Positions 35,357 through 48,527 of a stretch of 64,000 bases of DNA are shown piece by piece; within the stretch, counting starts at the first letter, position 1; the number at the start of each line of letters is the position of its first letter. The DNA comes from Bagarius yarrelli (Eukaryota; Chordata; Actinopteri; Siluriformes; Sisoridae). The notes beneath the pieces are model-generated. The model saw only the letters and a program-made list of their open reading frames with translations. It was not told where the DNA came from and searched no databases. The DNA lies in the NCBI GenBank assembly GCA_005784505.1, contig VCAZ01000008.1, forward strand, positions 3,207,763 through 3,271,762, given 5' to 3'. Both the position numbers and the translations under genes were made by a program.

Positions 35357-38300
35357 TATGAACAGAAGTATTGCTGACAAATCACATCCATCTGTATTTT
35401 TGAACATGTTATTTCAGATTTAATCTCTCTTTTAACCCACACATTTAATGTCCAATAGGGATTTGCTCTTTTAGCGACATTATATTATATTGTATATTAT
35501 ATATATTATATTGTATTATATTATATTATATTAGTAAGATCAGCACTAATGTTGGTGTGCAGTCAGTGTTCAAGTTCATCCCATTTTATTAAGACTGAAG
35601 TCAGATCTTTGTGCACAGGAGCATTGTCATGCTGAAAAAATGTTTGAGCCGTTTATTTCCAGGGAAGTCTTAGATCTACAGTAAATATAGAACATCCTGG
35701 GCAGCTGTGTGTTTCCAACAGTCACACGTCTGGGTGATGGATGCGAAGATGTTTGGCCGTATAGTGTATTTCAGTTTTCTCTCAGTTTACTTTGGGTTTA
35801 ATGATTACCTGATGTGATTACCTGAAGCGCTTAAGATCATGTGCTATATTTTCATCCTGATACTTGGAAAAAAACAATATATAGACAACCCCATCCATTT
35901 CTTTATTAAATGATTTTATGTAAATACTGTCATTCTGTCTTTATTGATAAAATAATAACGTTACTCAAACTGATCATCGATTCGATGCACTTGGTACTGT
36001 TTATAATCACAGGATTATTTCTTGTGACTCTCACATCAAACTAGGAATAAAAAAAACAAACAAATCTACATCCAGATTTCTGTATATTTGCTTTGTAGCA
36101 ATTCATATTGTTAGAATTTAATGCGCAAATACAATTTGATCTGTGATTGTGTGTACAATATTTTATTTATTGTTACCAGGAGTCAGGGACCACCTGGGAC
36201 AATGTTGGAGTTGGATGAGGATGGAAGAGATCCAGGGATGCATACCTTTAATCATGTGCATATGAGGAAAGCTTTTAGGGTCATGAATGACCTGAGGAGG
36301 TTAGTGCGTACAAATACATTTAGTCTTATAGGAAACGTCCGCGTGGGCAGAGGTTTTCATTCCAACCAAACAGAAGCAACAACTTAGTCTATTAACAGCC
36401 AAGATCTGCTTATTAAACAGGTGGAATCAGAAGTGTCTCTTGTTCGGAATTAAAATCACGATCACACATGCGATTTGGAAATATGAAGTTTGAAATTTAT
36501 GCTTTAATACTTCCAGCTATTTAAAAGATATTTTGTAGCCTGGAAAAACCTTCCAAATAGTCACATTTTAACATTTTCTACAACATATACTTTGTAACAT
36601 AAATGTTATGTAATTGCATCTAACATTTAGGCTCCATACGAAATTGCATACTATATAGTAGGTGAAATTGAGTATCCAAGGCGAGTAGTATGTCCGAAAT
36701 CCTTAGTATGCAAAGAAAAGTTCCAGAATGATCTATTACTCCCACCAGGATTTTGGAGTATGTATAAGATGCACAATTTTCTATCCCCTATCTCCCATGC
36801 GGGGAGAAAAGACTTGCCAATCTGCAGAAGTGTCAGAAAGCACTTTAAAGTTATGAAAGTAGTTTTAAGTGCTTAAAGAAAGAAAAAATCATTGTTACCG
36901 GTAGTTAAATTGCACTCGTTTGATATCAAACATTATGCAACATAAAATTCACGCCGCTGTGACATCGTTATTCATGTTACTTGTAAACATACTATATAGA
37001 ACACACTTTTTTACGGTCAGGAAGTATGTACCTAAATGTAGTACATATTTACATGTATGGCATTTGTCAGACGCCCTTATCCAGAGTGACTTACATTTAT
37101 CTTATTTATACAACTTAGCAATTGGGGGTTAAGGGCCTTGCTCAGGGGCCCAACAGTGGTAACTTGCTAGTCAAGTCACCTTTATTTCTATAGCACTTTT
37201 AACAATCGGGATTCAAAGCAGCTTTACAGAAAAACATCAGAAAAGACAATAATAAACATTCATTAGAACAGTCCATTTGATTGATATTTATAAATTTAGA
37301 GTCGCCAACTAAGCAAGCCAGAGGCGACGGCCGGCGGCAAGGAACCAAAACTCCATTGGTGACAGAGTGGAGAAAAAACCTTGGAAGAAACCAGGCTAAG
37401 TCAGGGGGTCAGTTCTCCTCTGACCAGATAAACCAGTAGGTTACCCATGCTGCAGCAGAGTTTTTGCTGGGAATTTAACTCCAATTAGCAGCCCAACGTT
37501 TTTACCACTGAGCCACCACTTTCCATTTAAGTAGTATGCGATTTCAGATAAAGCCAGACGTTTTACAAAATATAGTTCTTAACTAGGGCTGCTTGATGAA
37601 GAAAAATGCGATATGCATGCTGAATAATGCGATATTTGATATGCGACACAAAAAAATTATAGAACCAACATATATTTCTTCAAACGCGTTTACTTGTGTT
37701 TGCAGATTTTGTTGCTAAAAATAGCTGATACAAATTGTGCTTGGTTTTGTGGTGACTGTAAAGATTTGTAGTTTTTCCCGTTTCAAATGTCACTTGAGAT
37801 TTAGATGTTCCACATAGAACTTCAGTCTGCATCTGGTTATCACTTTTAAAACCCAAATACTGCCATATTTTTAAGGCGCTTGTTTGTTTGGCACAGCTGC
37901 GGGTGCATCGGCCTTATCGAGATTAGCATGCTTTGAAAGCTTCACGGCTTGTTGATTGTCGTGTGTAGCACAAGCGCAGACCAACTAACTTCGGTGTGGC
38001 AGATATTTTACTATCTGCATCAACCGAAAGCATTAAATCCCAAACCTTCTATCTATACAGCAAAAAATGAGAATATTAAATAAATATTAAATAAGTATTT
38101 TATTTTTCGGTTTTAAGAAAAGAAATTCGATCCACTCATGAAAAAAATATTTAGTGCTAAATTTTGGTTTAAAACTCACCAACCGGGAATGAACTGTCGT
38201 CGGTAGGAAGTATATAAAAAGGAATTTGCGCTATTTTTTATAAGAAAAGGCAGCCGATCAAACCAGTCAGTTTTGTTGTTTTTCTGTTTTAATAAATGTT

Positions 38301-41300
38301 GTTTCGTTAAGTTGTGTTTTAACTTTTAAAAAAACATTGTTTCTTGTTTTGCATGCGAGTACAGCAGGAAGCTGCTTTGTGATGTGCTGCTGGTAGCTGC
38401 TGAAGAGGAGATTCCTGCCCATAAACTGGTGCTGGCTTCCTGTAGTCCCTACTTCTGCGCTATGTTTACAGGTTCCCTTCATTTAGCAATAATCTTATAT
38501 ACCAATTGGGATCAAAATGTTTGCATCTCAAACTAAATACTAAACGTGCTCTCTGTTCAGAAGGTTTAACTGATACCGTGTCTAATGTGTTCAGGAGAAA
38601 TGAGCGAGAGTAAGGCTGCGTGTGTTGAGATAAGGGATATGGATGGACAGACTCTCAGGAAGTTGGTGGATTATATTTATACAGCAGAGATTGAAGTTAC
38701 AGAGGATAACGTGCAGGTTGGTTGAAACACGTGCAACCTTTCATAAATCATCAATACAATGTATGCGTGTATGTGTGTCTGTACGTTACAGTTCAGCTGA
38801 GCTTTTTTCACCTGCCTATTTTTCTTTTCTTCGCATTGGAATGTGCTTATGCTTTCTTTCTCTAGCTTTTCCAGCTGGATCTCTTCAAGGCATGCATTTC
38901 CTCTTATTTTTAAAAGGGGAAATGTGTAAAGAGCAAGGGAAAGTCCTGCCTTTGTTTTCCCTTATTGTTTTTTAAGCTGATGGGAATATTAGACTCTGCT
39001 CTGTTTTTTTTTATTCTTTTATTGAATTGTTGTTAGTACAAAGTTGTTGCGCTACAGACATTTTGTTTATATAGAATAGAGTTTCTGAAGAGCCACATGT
39101 TACTCCTAGGAAAACTGCACTGGCATCTCAAACATAAGCCATCAAATAAAAAGTGTTTAGAGCTGTGTACATAGTGTGTTACACGTCTGGACAGGTACTG
39201 CTGCCGGCCGCTAGCTTACTGCAGCTAATGGAGGTTAGACAGGTGTGCTGTGAGTTCCTTCAGGCCCAGCTCCACCCCACCAACTGCCTGGGCATCCGTG
39301 CCTTCGCTGACCTGCACACATGCACTGAGTTGCTCAGTCAGTCACATGCCTACGCTGGTGAGTTGGCTAACGAGTGTGCGTCGTGCTCAAGCTGAAGACT
39401 ATTTGCTAATTGTTTGACTTGTTTATTCGTGGTGTTTTTGTCCTGTTCAGAGCAGCATTTTAGCGAGGTCATGTTAGGGGAAGAGTTTATGGGTCTGTCC
39501 CTGCAGCAGGTGTGCAGTCTCATCTCCAGTGACAAGCTGACTGTTTCCACTGAGGAGAAGGTAATTTTTCTCTCTATCCTTTCAGTAAAGTGTGGTGATA
39601 TAGATAAGTGATTAAATTCAGCTTCCTCTGTAAGCATTAAACATTTAAATGCAATATTTAATGCTCACTAATACACTGCCTCAAACACTACAAACCTTAA
39701 CATTAGCACTGTATGCCAAATCATAATATATCCATAAATATTTCAGATATTCTGGTTTTATAATCACATTTACAGCATTTGGCGGACGCCCTTTTCCAGA
39801 GCGACTTACATTTATCTCTTTCATACAGCTGAGCAATTGGGGGTTAAGAGCCTTGCTCAGGGGCCCAACAGCGGCAGCTTGGTGAAGCAGAGAATCGAAC
39901 CCTCATCTTCCAATTAGCAGGCTAACAACTTAACCTCTGCACTACCACTTTCCCAGGTTTTTTCAGTGTGTCAGATATCCGGCTGAATTTTATATTTCTC
40001 ATGCTAAAGATCTCTGTATAAGCTCGCGCTTTAGATCGAGTACTTCATAGTTCATGAAATGTGTATTCCAGATTCTTCTATAGAAATTAATATGACTCCA
40101 TTATGAAATCTTTAAATTATTACTTAAAAGTAATTTACTTTTGGCTGTTTGTTCAGTGCAGTAAAATTGTGAGCAGGTGATACTGGATGTTAACACAAAG
40201 AGTGGGCAGTAAAGAGACGGTTATGTTAAGTGTTTCTATGTGGAAGTTTGCAGTAATTGCACAGCTTAAGAAAAAATTCTGCGAATATAACGTGAATTGT
40301 CTTGAGTACAGTTTTTTCCCCCTAAAATTTATTGCCATCTATTAAAAAAAATAGCAAATCAACATACACAGCGCTCTCACTAATTAACCTGTAAACTTGT
40401 ATGACATTTGTTTTATATTTTTATGCTGCTTATTTTGTTTTTTTAATTATTAAATAATATTTTTCATTTGTTTTTTTTTTAAGTCCAATTGTACAATAAC
40501 TGGGCTTGGGCATTGGGGCAGTATGGGGTTTCAACTTGATTTAGAGGCATGGTTTTAAAATAGAGTTGAGAACCACTGCTCTAAAGGTTGAAAGAGGTTT
40601 TTATTTTTTTCCCCTCAGGTGTTTGAAGCCATGATTACATGGATAAAGTATGATAAGGAAGCCCGCTTAGAACACATGCCAAAGCTCATGGAGCATGTCC
40701 GTCTGCCACTGTTATCACGAGATTATTTGGTTCAGGTAGCTCTTTAATCTTTTTAAATGACACCTTTCTTTTTTTAACGTTTGTTTAACTTTTTCATATG
40801 GAGACAGTGCTATTTTTTGTTTGTCTATCCCACCAGATTGTAGAGGAGGAAGCCTTGATAAAAAACAACAACACATGTAAAGATTTCCTTATCGAAGCCA
40901 TGAAGTATCACCTGTTACCTGCAGATCAGCGGCACCTGATGAAGACAGACAGGACCCGACCACGTACGCCTGTCAGCCTGCCTAAGGTGGGGAATAATAA
41001 GTTATCCTCTTTTACTCCTTTTTACCTGCTTAATCAGTTACATTTCCTACATCCACTATATAACTTAAGGCATCTTCTGAAAAAATCATGGAAGCCTCAT
41101 TTACTGACTAATACTTGGCAATAAAACCGCCACTGACCGATTAATTCGCTTTGCCTTTTTCTTAGAATCCGGTGGAAGCATTGCAAAGTGATGCCATACA
41201 GTCAATTTTAAATTTGATGTTAATTGTCTGTTTTTGTTTAAGTTAAGCAAAATTCGCCAGCATACGTACATGCGTCAGTCAGTGCTTATGTAACAGACTA

Positions 41301-44300
41301 AACTGTTAATTAAGTTTAGACGTGGTTATTTTCTGTCAGTGTTTTTTGTGTGGGTAAATGCATTTTTCCCCTCTGGGCTTGCCATAGTTTGGTGAGTGCA
41401 TGCGCACAGGGATGTGAGACAAAAGAAAAAGTTGTGAATACATGTCAGTATCTAATAAACCAGTTCAGTACATTTTAAAATGCTTTCGTTCATTATTTTA
41501 TTAAATTTAAGTGTTCAGGCGAACCTGCGATAAACGTTCGGTTACAATTATAATTTTTCTGTGTCTTGCACAAAACCTTTTTAAAATGTAGAATCGTTAG
41601 AGAAAGAATCGCAATGCATTGATGAATTGATTTTTTTTCCCACTCCTACTAGCAAGGCGTGTAAAGACATAACATTATAGTTTACATTTTTTAATTTCAT
41701 TAGTTTATTGATATGTTATTACACTTTTCCTTATCTCATGTGTCACCCTTTTTTGTCTACAGTGTAGTTATTCTGTTCTATATATTACGCAAGGCAAATT
41801 TATTTATATAGCACATATTATACATAGTGGTAGTTTAAAGTGCTTTCAATAAGAAAAACAGAAAAACAAGAATTCCGTATGGACATAGCACAGTGCTAAT
41901 TTAGTGATGCAGAACTAAATAGATGTTTTAATCCTGGATTTAAAGATGCTACCGATTTAACACATCTGATCTCTTCTGATAGCTGGTTCCAAGCGCAGGC
42001 TGCATAATAGCTAAACACAGATTTTCCTTGTTTAGACTGAATTCTTGGAATGTTTAACTGACCTAATCCTAATGAACTAAGTGATCTGATTGGTTTATAT
42101 TCGGTGAGCATCTGTGATCTGAAATGTATTTAGGTCCCAGGCCATTGAGTGACTTCTAAACGAGCAACAGTATTTCAAAATCAATCCTAAATGTAAATGG
42201 AAGCCAGTGTAAGGACTTGAGGACCCGTGTGATGCGATCAGATTTTTTGGCTTCTGTATGAGCTGCAGCGGTCTAAGTGTCTTTTTGGGAAGGCCGGTCA
42301 GGAGTTCACACAATAGTCCAGTCTACTGGTGATAAAAGCATAAATAAGAGTCTCCAGGTCCTGACTGGAGTTCTGGCAATGTTTTTGCTGTGATAGTTTG
42401 CTGATTTAGTATAAGCTACAGCTGAACTGAAAAGTGTCCCCTTTTTTTTTGACAGGTGATGATTGTGGTTGGTGGCCAGGCTCCTAAAGCCATACGCAGT
42501 GTCGAGTGCTATGATTTCCAAGAGGATCGCTGGTACCAGGTGGCTGATTTGCCGTCGAGACGCTGCCGAGCAGGCATGTCTTCTCTTAGTGTCCCTGTTG
42601 TATTGTCACTGTTCACTGCTTACATTGGGGTGACCCTCTCCCTCTATTTGTTTGTTGTACAGGGGTAGTGTTTATGGTTGGTAAAGTTTATGCAGTAGGG
42701 GGCTTTAACGGTTCTCTGCGTGTGAGGACAGTGGATGTGTATGACGGTGTAAGGGATCAATGGAGTGCCGTTCCAAGCATGCAGGAACGACGCAGTACGC
42801 TGGGAGCTGCCGTGCTCGGGGATCTTCTCTATGCTGTTGGGGGTTTTGATGGCAGTACAGGTAAAAAAAACTAAAAAAATTGGTCATGCTGTGTCATTGG
42901 CTTCCTGTCTTTTTTTAGACGTCATTTCAAAATGTTGTTAATTGTTTTTTTTATTAACTATTTTTCTTCAGTCTATTGTGATTTAAAAAAAAGCCCAGTT
43001 CAATTTTGATGTCCTCTTTAAAAGCTCTTTATGGGCAGGCAGCATCTTACATTTCTGATCACACATACACACATTATAAGCAGCCTGAGGCGTAGCACTG
43101 CTTCAAGTTTTTAGTAAAAACACTGTATGTAGTGATCTGCTGTGGAGATGTGATGGGTACCAAATGGTTCCTTGAGCATGTGTAGGCATTGCTACACTCT
43201 TTTAAAACAACTCTGCTTATTTTCCAGGATTAGCTTCTGTGGAAGCGTACAACCCCAAGACTAATGACTGGGTGTTTGTGGCTCCTATGAACACCAGGAG
43301 AAGCAGTGTGGGGGTGGGCGTAGTGGACGGTAAACACTCATGATTTTCATATGTTCATATGCTAGTTATAAAACTGTTTTTGGTTCTTATATCGCTTCCC
43401 CACTGAACAGGACTGCTTAGAATAGTTTGGCACCTCAGCTGTTATGGACTGCTTTTCACACACAACAGTCTCCGGCTTTTACAACAAATGAGCTGTTAAA
43501 CACAAAACACTAAATGAGCAACGGTTCTGTGTGTAAAAATTACATGTATGTAATAGAAAAAAAAGCCAGAACTTATACCATGACATATAATTACACTTTT
43601 GGTGAACAGAGAAGCATCTCAGCCTGTGGGAAACATTGTAAATTGATGGTCTACAACAGCAGATGATCACATCAGGATCCTACTCATAGCAACCAAGAGT
43701 GGAAATCTGTGTTTACCCACATTGGACAGATTATTAGCTTTATTATTAGCTTTTTTTTACCTTATTCTTAAGTGTTTGTGCCCAGTAGTAATAATAATCA
43801 GCATTTTCATCTTAAAACAATCTGGAAGTCTCTTCTAATCTGAATGTTTGGAGAAAGAGACTTTACACACTAGAGACTTTAATTGGACAGTTTTAAAAGA
43901 TTATCTGGTACCAGTAACCATGTAACTGTAAAGTTTAAGTCACAGACATCCCATGTTTTCCCCTCTTCTGTTGTATAATATAAGCATTAATTGAAGCTCC
44001 AAATTAGCATGATAGTAATGCATTGTGTTCCTGCCACATGATGTACAGGTGCTCCTGGTAACTCTGTGCTTCTGTGTGTTTTTAGGTAAACTGTATGCAG
44101 TGGGTGGTTATGATGGTGCATCCCGTCAGTGTCTCAGTACTGTGGAGGAGTATGATCCAGTAACTAACAAATGGAACTACGTATCTGATATGAGCACCAG
44201 ACGCAGTGGAGCAGGTACCGAACTGAACTAACGATGAGTAACATCTACTTTAACTTCCTCTCTGTTCTGCTCAATGACTGATATGATAAAGTTCACAAGA

Positions 44301-45559
44301 TTTGTTTTGTCGAATAGGCGTAGGTGTGCTACATGGGCAGCTGTATGCAGCAGGGGGACATGATGGTCCACTTGTCAGAAAGAGTGTGGAGGTGTTTGAT
44401 CCAGCCACTAACACCTGGAGGCAGGTGTGTGATATGAACATGTGCAGAAGGAATGCAGGTGAGTAGCTTCAGCACAGTGTAATGAAAGAAATCACTAGAG
44501 GATAAAAAAAAAAGTTTATATACAAACTTTAAAGCAGGGTTACAGTTACAGGACAGGTTACAGAAGCAGTGTATTGTGATGTAGCCGTAGATTGTGGATA
44601 TATAATGGAGGCTAATTTCATTTTTTTGTGTTTAAAAAAATCATTCTAATCAATGCAAGTTCTCCAGGTCACTTTTTTCAACTGATTTGTATAAAGTACA
44701 CTGTACCCTGAATATGTAAACACCTGACCAATCACATGTCAGATTTAACACTCTTTTTGCTGTTATGGTTTAGAGACAGTGGTGCTGAGGAAGAAACAGG
44801 TAGAGCTGGAGATGTTGAGGTTTTCTTTGGGAGTGACAAGGTTGGATAGGTTTAGGAACGGGGGGGTGGCTGATGTTAGATGTTTTGGGGAGAAAGTCAG
44901 GGAAGCACAGATTGAGGTGGTTTGGACATGTACAGAGGAGAGATAGTGAATATATTGGTAGGAGGATGTTACAAATGAAGCTACCAGGCAGAAGGCAAAG
45001 AGGAAGACCAAAGAGGAGGTATATGGAAACGAGGACATGAAGTTAGTGGGTGTGAGTAAAGACCATGTAGAGAACAGGGTTAGGTGGAGACAGATAATTC
45101 GATGTGGTGACCCCTAAAAGGGAAAAGCCGAAAGAAAAAAAAAAGAAGATCCTCCACAAATTTCGACTACATTTTGGAACATGGTGTTTAGGGCTGGGTC
45201 GATGAACAATATCATATCAAACCGTGATAAACTTTGTCGATAACGATGATAAGCTCTGGATATTGAAAAAATGCTTTTGTGTGTGTTGTAAACTTGGCTA
45301 TCCAGGAGTGTGTGCCATTAACGGCCTGCTGTATGTCATCGGTGGCGACGATGGTTCGTGTAACTTGTCCTCTGTGGAGTTCTACAATCCTGCTACTGAC
45401 AAGTGGAGTCTGATTCCCACAAACATGAGCAATGGTCGCAGCTATGCAGGTGAACCTCCTTCTGTAGATCTGCTCCAGGTTCGTTCATAATCACACACAT
45501 GATACTCACCATCTTTACTCTCATTCCCAGGAGTGTCTGTTATTGACAAGCTGTTATGA
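34914..45559 (+). CDS. klhl3: Kelch-like protein 3, CUL3 adaptor
   Basis: Fifteen coding exons: 34,914-34,927; 36,180-36,299; 38,365-38,471; 38,595-38,716; 39,195-39,357; 39,451-39,560; 40,619-40,735; 40,837-40,986; 42,456-42,573; 42,663-42,860; 43,228-43,329; 44,086-44,214; 44,318-44,458; 45,306-45,449; 45,531-45,559. The 1,764 nt encode 587 residues, and all phases agree. KLHL3 recruits WNK kinases to a CUL3-RBX1 ubiquitin ligase and so limits NaCl transport by NCC in kidney. The BTB domain spans about residues 50-150 (LCDVLLVAAEEEIPAHKLVL). The BACK domain follows (HPTNCLGIRAFADLHTC), then six Kelch repeats from about residue 300 (VGGQAPKAIRSVECYDF to GGDDGSCNLSSVEF). Substrate-pocket and regulatory residues known from human disease and phosphorylation appear conserved (MCRRNAG; TRRSSVGVG). 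Exon 1 carries only 14 coding bases. Intron 9 uses a GC donor. The C-terminus (GVSVIDKLL) is slightly diverged from the human end I recall. Confidence 0.96.
35281..35354. repeat. (CA)n microsatellite
   Basis: About 74 bp of pure CA in klhl3 intron 1. It runs directly into the left end of the DNA-transposon copy at 35,351. Confidence 0.95.
35351..35767 (+). mobile_element. Non-autonomous DNA transposon (ACACTATA termini)
   Basis: The left end ACACTATATGAACAGAAGTA and the right end GTTTGGCCGTATAGTGT form short inverted termini. Interior blocks such as GGAGCATTGTCATGCTG are shared with the relics at 11,460-12,330 and 17,510-17,790. A TATTA-type simple repeat (about 35,482-35,535) interrupts it. 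No transposase ORF. It lies in klhl3 intron 1. Confidence 0.65.
37052..37528 (-). repeat. tRNA-derived SINE split by a later insertion
   Basis: The tail and body occupy 37,052-37,153 (GTCAGACGCCCTTATCCAGA … GGGCCTTGCTCAGGGGCCCA). The head resumes at about 37,458-37,528 (TGCTGGGAATTTAACTCC … CCACTGAGCCACCACTTTCC). The two parts join where an intact copy would be continuous. Confidence 0.7.
37155..37457 (+). repeat. Interspersed repeat inserted into the SINE
   Basis: It starts AGTCACCTTTATTTCTATAG with CACTTTTAACAATCGGG, continues through AAGCAGCTTTACAGAAAAAC, and ends in AACCAGGCTAAGTCAGGGGG and CTCTGACCAGATAAACCAGT. This opening (tttatttctatagcactttt) is shared by a common class of fish repeats; class not assigned. 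Confidence 0.55.
39765..39954 (-). repeat. tRNA-derived SINE, near complete
   Basis: Full order of tail (ATTTACAGCATTTGGCGGAC), body (GGGGGTTAAGAGCCTTGCTC) and head (AGAGAATCGAACCC, then CTCTGCACTACCACTTTCCC). GAATCGAACC is the complement of a tRNA B box. It lies in klhl3 intron 6. Confidence 0.8.
41790..42440. repeat. Interspersed repeat in klhl3 intron 8
   Basis: It begins AAGGCAAATTTATTTATATAGCACA, a typical fish repeat opening, and continues for about 650 bp to within a few tens of bases of exon 9. The minus strand carries decayed reading-frame pieces with no intact ORF. Element class not determined. Confidence 0.5.
44772..45150 (+). mobile_element. LINE relic, reverse-transcriptase C-terminus and 3' end
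   Basis: On the plus strand, pieces reading RWFGHVQRR-like, IGRRM-like and RGRPKRR-like sequence (GAGGTGGTTTGGACATGTAC; GGCAAAGAGGAAGACCAAAG) are followed by CGATGTGGTGACCCCTAAAAG. Frameshifts disrupt it. It lies in klhl3 intron 13. Confidence 0.7.
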
Positions 45560-46125
45560 CTAAGTGTTACGGTGAGCAGGAGCTCACTGACTGAAGTAAA
45601 AGGCAGAGGTAGACATACAGTCATTTAAAGCTGCCCCGGGGGAGTAGGGGTCTCTCTGCCTGTGCCCACCATGTTGGTGTGTAAATCGTGCCCGATTGAC
45701 TGCTAATCTCCTCTCACAAGTTCTCGGGATGTGCCATCTGCTTCTGCTGATTATAAAATCATCAGTGAAAATGGCCTGGATGGAGCAAAGCGAGGTTTGA
45801 AGGGCAGGCAGGGTAAAATGAAGTGGTCGTTCATGCTTGGCACTCAGATCCTGCAGGTACAGAGTAACTCACTCTCTGATCTACTACTGATTTTTATAAC
45901 ACTCTAAAGTCAGTTCTATCATACAGGTATCATGCACACTCCAAGGCTGAAGCGGTTATGTTCTCTATAGCCCACCTATAAGATATATCCTTCATCACGG
46001 ACTTCAGCCTCAACACCACTACTGAATATCCTCAGTTAAACTCTGAACCAGTTCTCACATGTTAATATTCCTTCCTCAATTATAAACCCAGCAGGTTTAT
46101 CAGGAATAAATGTGTACTGTAAAAG
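45560..46125 (+). terminator. klhl3: klhl3 3' UTR with candidate poly(A) signal
   Basis: AATAAA at 46,104-46,109 (CAGGAATAAATGTGTACTGT), followed by a GT-containing stretch, is the first good plus-strand signal after the stop. Later signals near 47,036 and 47,340 are alternatives. Confidence 0.35.
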
Positions 46126-48527
46126 CAACTCCGCAAGAACAACTAATGGGCGTCTGGTTGTAACCAGCTGCTTTTGTGCCATAATGTGTTCAACGTTTTA
46201 CATGTCTGTGCCAGAACACAGAGAAAAACAGGTCGATAACACAATGAGGTAATGTGCCAAATGAATGTCAGCGCTTTTATAAGACAGAGCCAGATTATTA
46301 TTGAGCACACCAAACATTTAGCATTTTATCAGGTGACCAGTTAAACATCACATAACCGGGTATGGAGACATGACGTAGAACGCTGTAGGCCAAGGTCAAA
46401 AAGTCAAGAATAGAAATATGTACTATACATTATATGTATGATCAAAAATATGATCTAGTTGAACCAGATGATCTGTTAGTTGTTGTGATACGGTGGCAGT
46501 AGTATTGTTTTCTCCAATGCTGCGTCGATGGAGGAGATACTAAAAATGACGCCTTTCTGCTTTATTAGCTCAAGCAGCAGACAAACCAAACTCAATACAT
46601 CGACCCTTTAAAAAAAAATCACAGGGCACTGGTGCATTAAACGTCAGCTTTATACAGGTAAACTTGTGAATTCACAACTAAATACTGACCAGAAAACACG
46701 ATGGCAGGGATGATGTGTCTGTTTAGTCAAAACTGTTGCTTGGTGAAATGAAAAAGCGTCGGCAGTGGATATATTCACCTTACTGTTCACTGTTTAATGG
46801 CGTATCTTCTGCATTCCTCACACTGTTTATGCACAACTACTGACAGACCTCACTACAATCAGTCAGTACTCACAGCTAAGAGGTGTGTTTTGCGCTATGT
46901 TCATAATTAACAGCAGAGTTTTAATGACTTCCGCTACAGATCACTGCTACACTCTTCTTACCAGCCGGGTGCTAGAAAGTGATACTAGAGAATGATGAAC
47001 ACACCTTATGTACCTGTATATTTATACAGTGGACTAATAAAATGGGCAGTACAAATATCAGCACCACACACACACTAGCACGTCATTGTGAATGCTGTAA
47101 TTATGCAACAGTCTTTTTCCGTCTATGGATAGAGATCGAAAAACTGTACGGAGGCTTAGGATGGGATGTTTTCGGACCTGGAAAAGGATTTAGACAGTAG
47201 ATCACTAGAAATAATCTAATAAAATGATCAGGGACTGTAAAGACTGGACTGCACCCAATACACAAAAGTGGACATTTAGTCTGTGTGAGAGGTTCCTCAT
47301 CCTCTGTCATCAGGTGGACTAAACAGCACATTTCTACAGCAATAAAATGCTTGTCTGCGTAAAGAAGCTAATAATGAACGCTACGCAAGCACAATTTACA
47401 TAGGGTTGCATTGTGATGTTGTGATATGTTTTTCTAATAGATGTATTTTATATAGGAAAAAAAAAGATCCATCAGCGTTTAAGTTCAATAAGAAAAGTAG
47501 ATTTGGAACTCACAGTTCAATAATAAGCTCTTTAAAACTTTTCTCCGCAGTGAGAGATGATTCTGTTTATTGAACAGGAAAGGACATTTATTCAGGTTTA
47601 AATCCACGCTTTCAGTGCGACTTTACAATGAATGGGTTGTTCTATGAGTGAGAAACATAAAAGGCAGCTGTTACTATCAGTGTTCGTATAAACCTCAGTA
47701 ATTCTGATGAAAACAGTATGAAAGTCCCGTGTGATCATGCAGTCGGTATTTATTATAATATAATAATATATAATACTATAGGATTTAAAGTTGGTTAGGA
47801 AAAACTGTAAAATTGCAGTTTTTCTCTGTGGATTTTCCTAATTTTATGCGTTTAAATGGACATTTCATCACTTTTCCCTCCATCACTTTTCACTGCAGCT
47901 GCGATTCGCCTTACAGAAGTGACAAACTCCTTTAATATGATTAAGAAAAGTGCTGAATTACTGCAACACCAAGATGTGTTTAATGCAGTTAGCGGTGTTA
48001 TCTGTACTAGCTGAAGCGCTGCAGTGGTCCGAATGAGTGTAAACGAGTGTAATCTTGTTTTTGAGTTTGAAAGCAGCATCTTATTAAATTAACTTTCTTT
48101 TCCACAAACAATCTTTCGGTTCTCTTTCTTCCTCTGGTCTGAATCACGAGCAGCTCTTTGATCTGTGTACTTTTGCATCCTTTCATTTTTTTACCCTTTA
48201 ACCTAAAATAAAAACCAAAGGTTATTTTTCTATTTATTGAAGACAGAAAAAAGAACAAAATTCATGTCTAAATTATGTTTTCTATGGACACATTAGACCA
48301 GCGGGAAATATCGACAGCAGCACAAGAGGTAAGCGATAATAAAATATGACGTCATTCTACCATAATGTCTAATTCGACTTGTGATATCGCGATACACTGC
48401 ATTGCATCAGCTCCAGGATCGAGTCATGGCATTTCTTTATTTATCTTAATAGTTTAGCTCGGAAAAATAGAAAAAATACCCGGAAGTTTTGGACATAGAT
48501 GGACGCAAAATTGCAGCTACTCGCTCT

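Larger units (their letters stand above)
36631..37555. mobile_element. MITE-like element with inverted ends, carrying nested insertions
   Basis: The left end GAAATTGCATACTAT (36,640-36,654) and the right end GTAGTATGCGATTTC (37,531-37,545) are inverted copies with two mismatches. The interior has fish MITE-type sequence with repeated AGTATGT motifs. A SINE inserted at about 37,050 and is itself split by another repeat. All of it lies in klhl3 intron 2. Confidence 0.6.

Noticed and set aside
39153..39395. 80-codon ORF treated as a separate gene
   Set aside because: It is klhl3 exon 5 read into its flanking introns; the true exon is 39,195-39,357.
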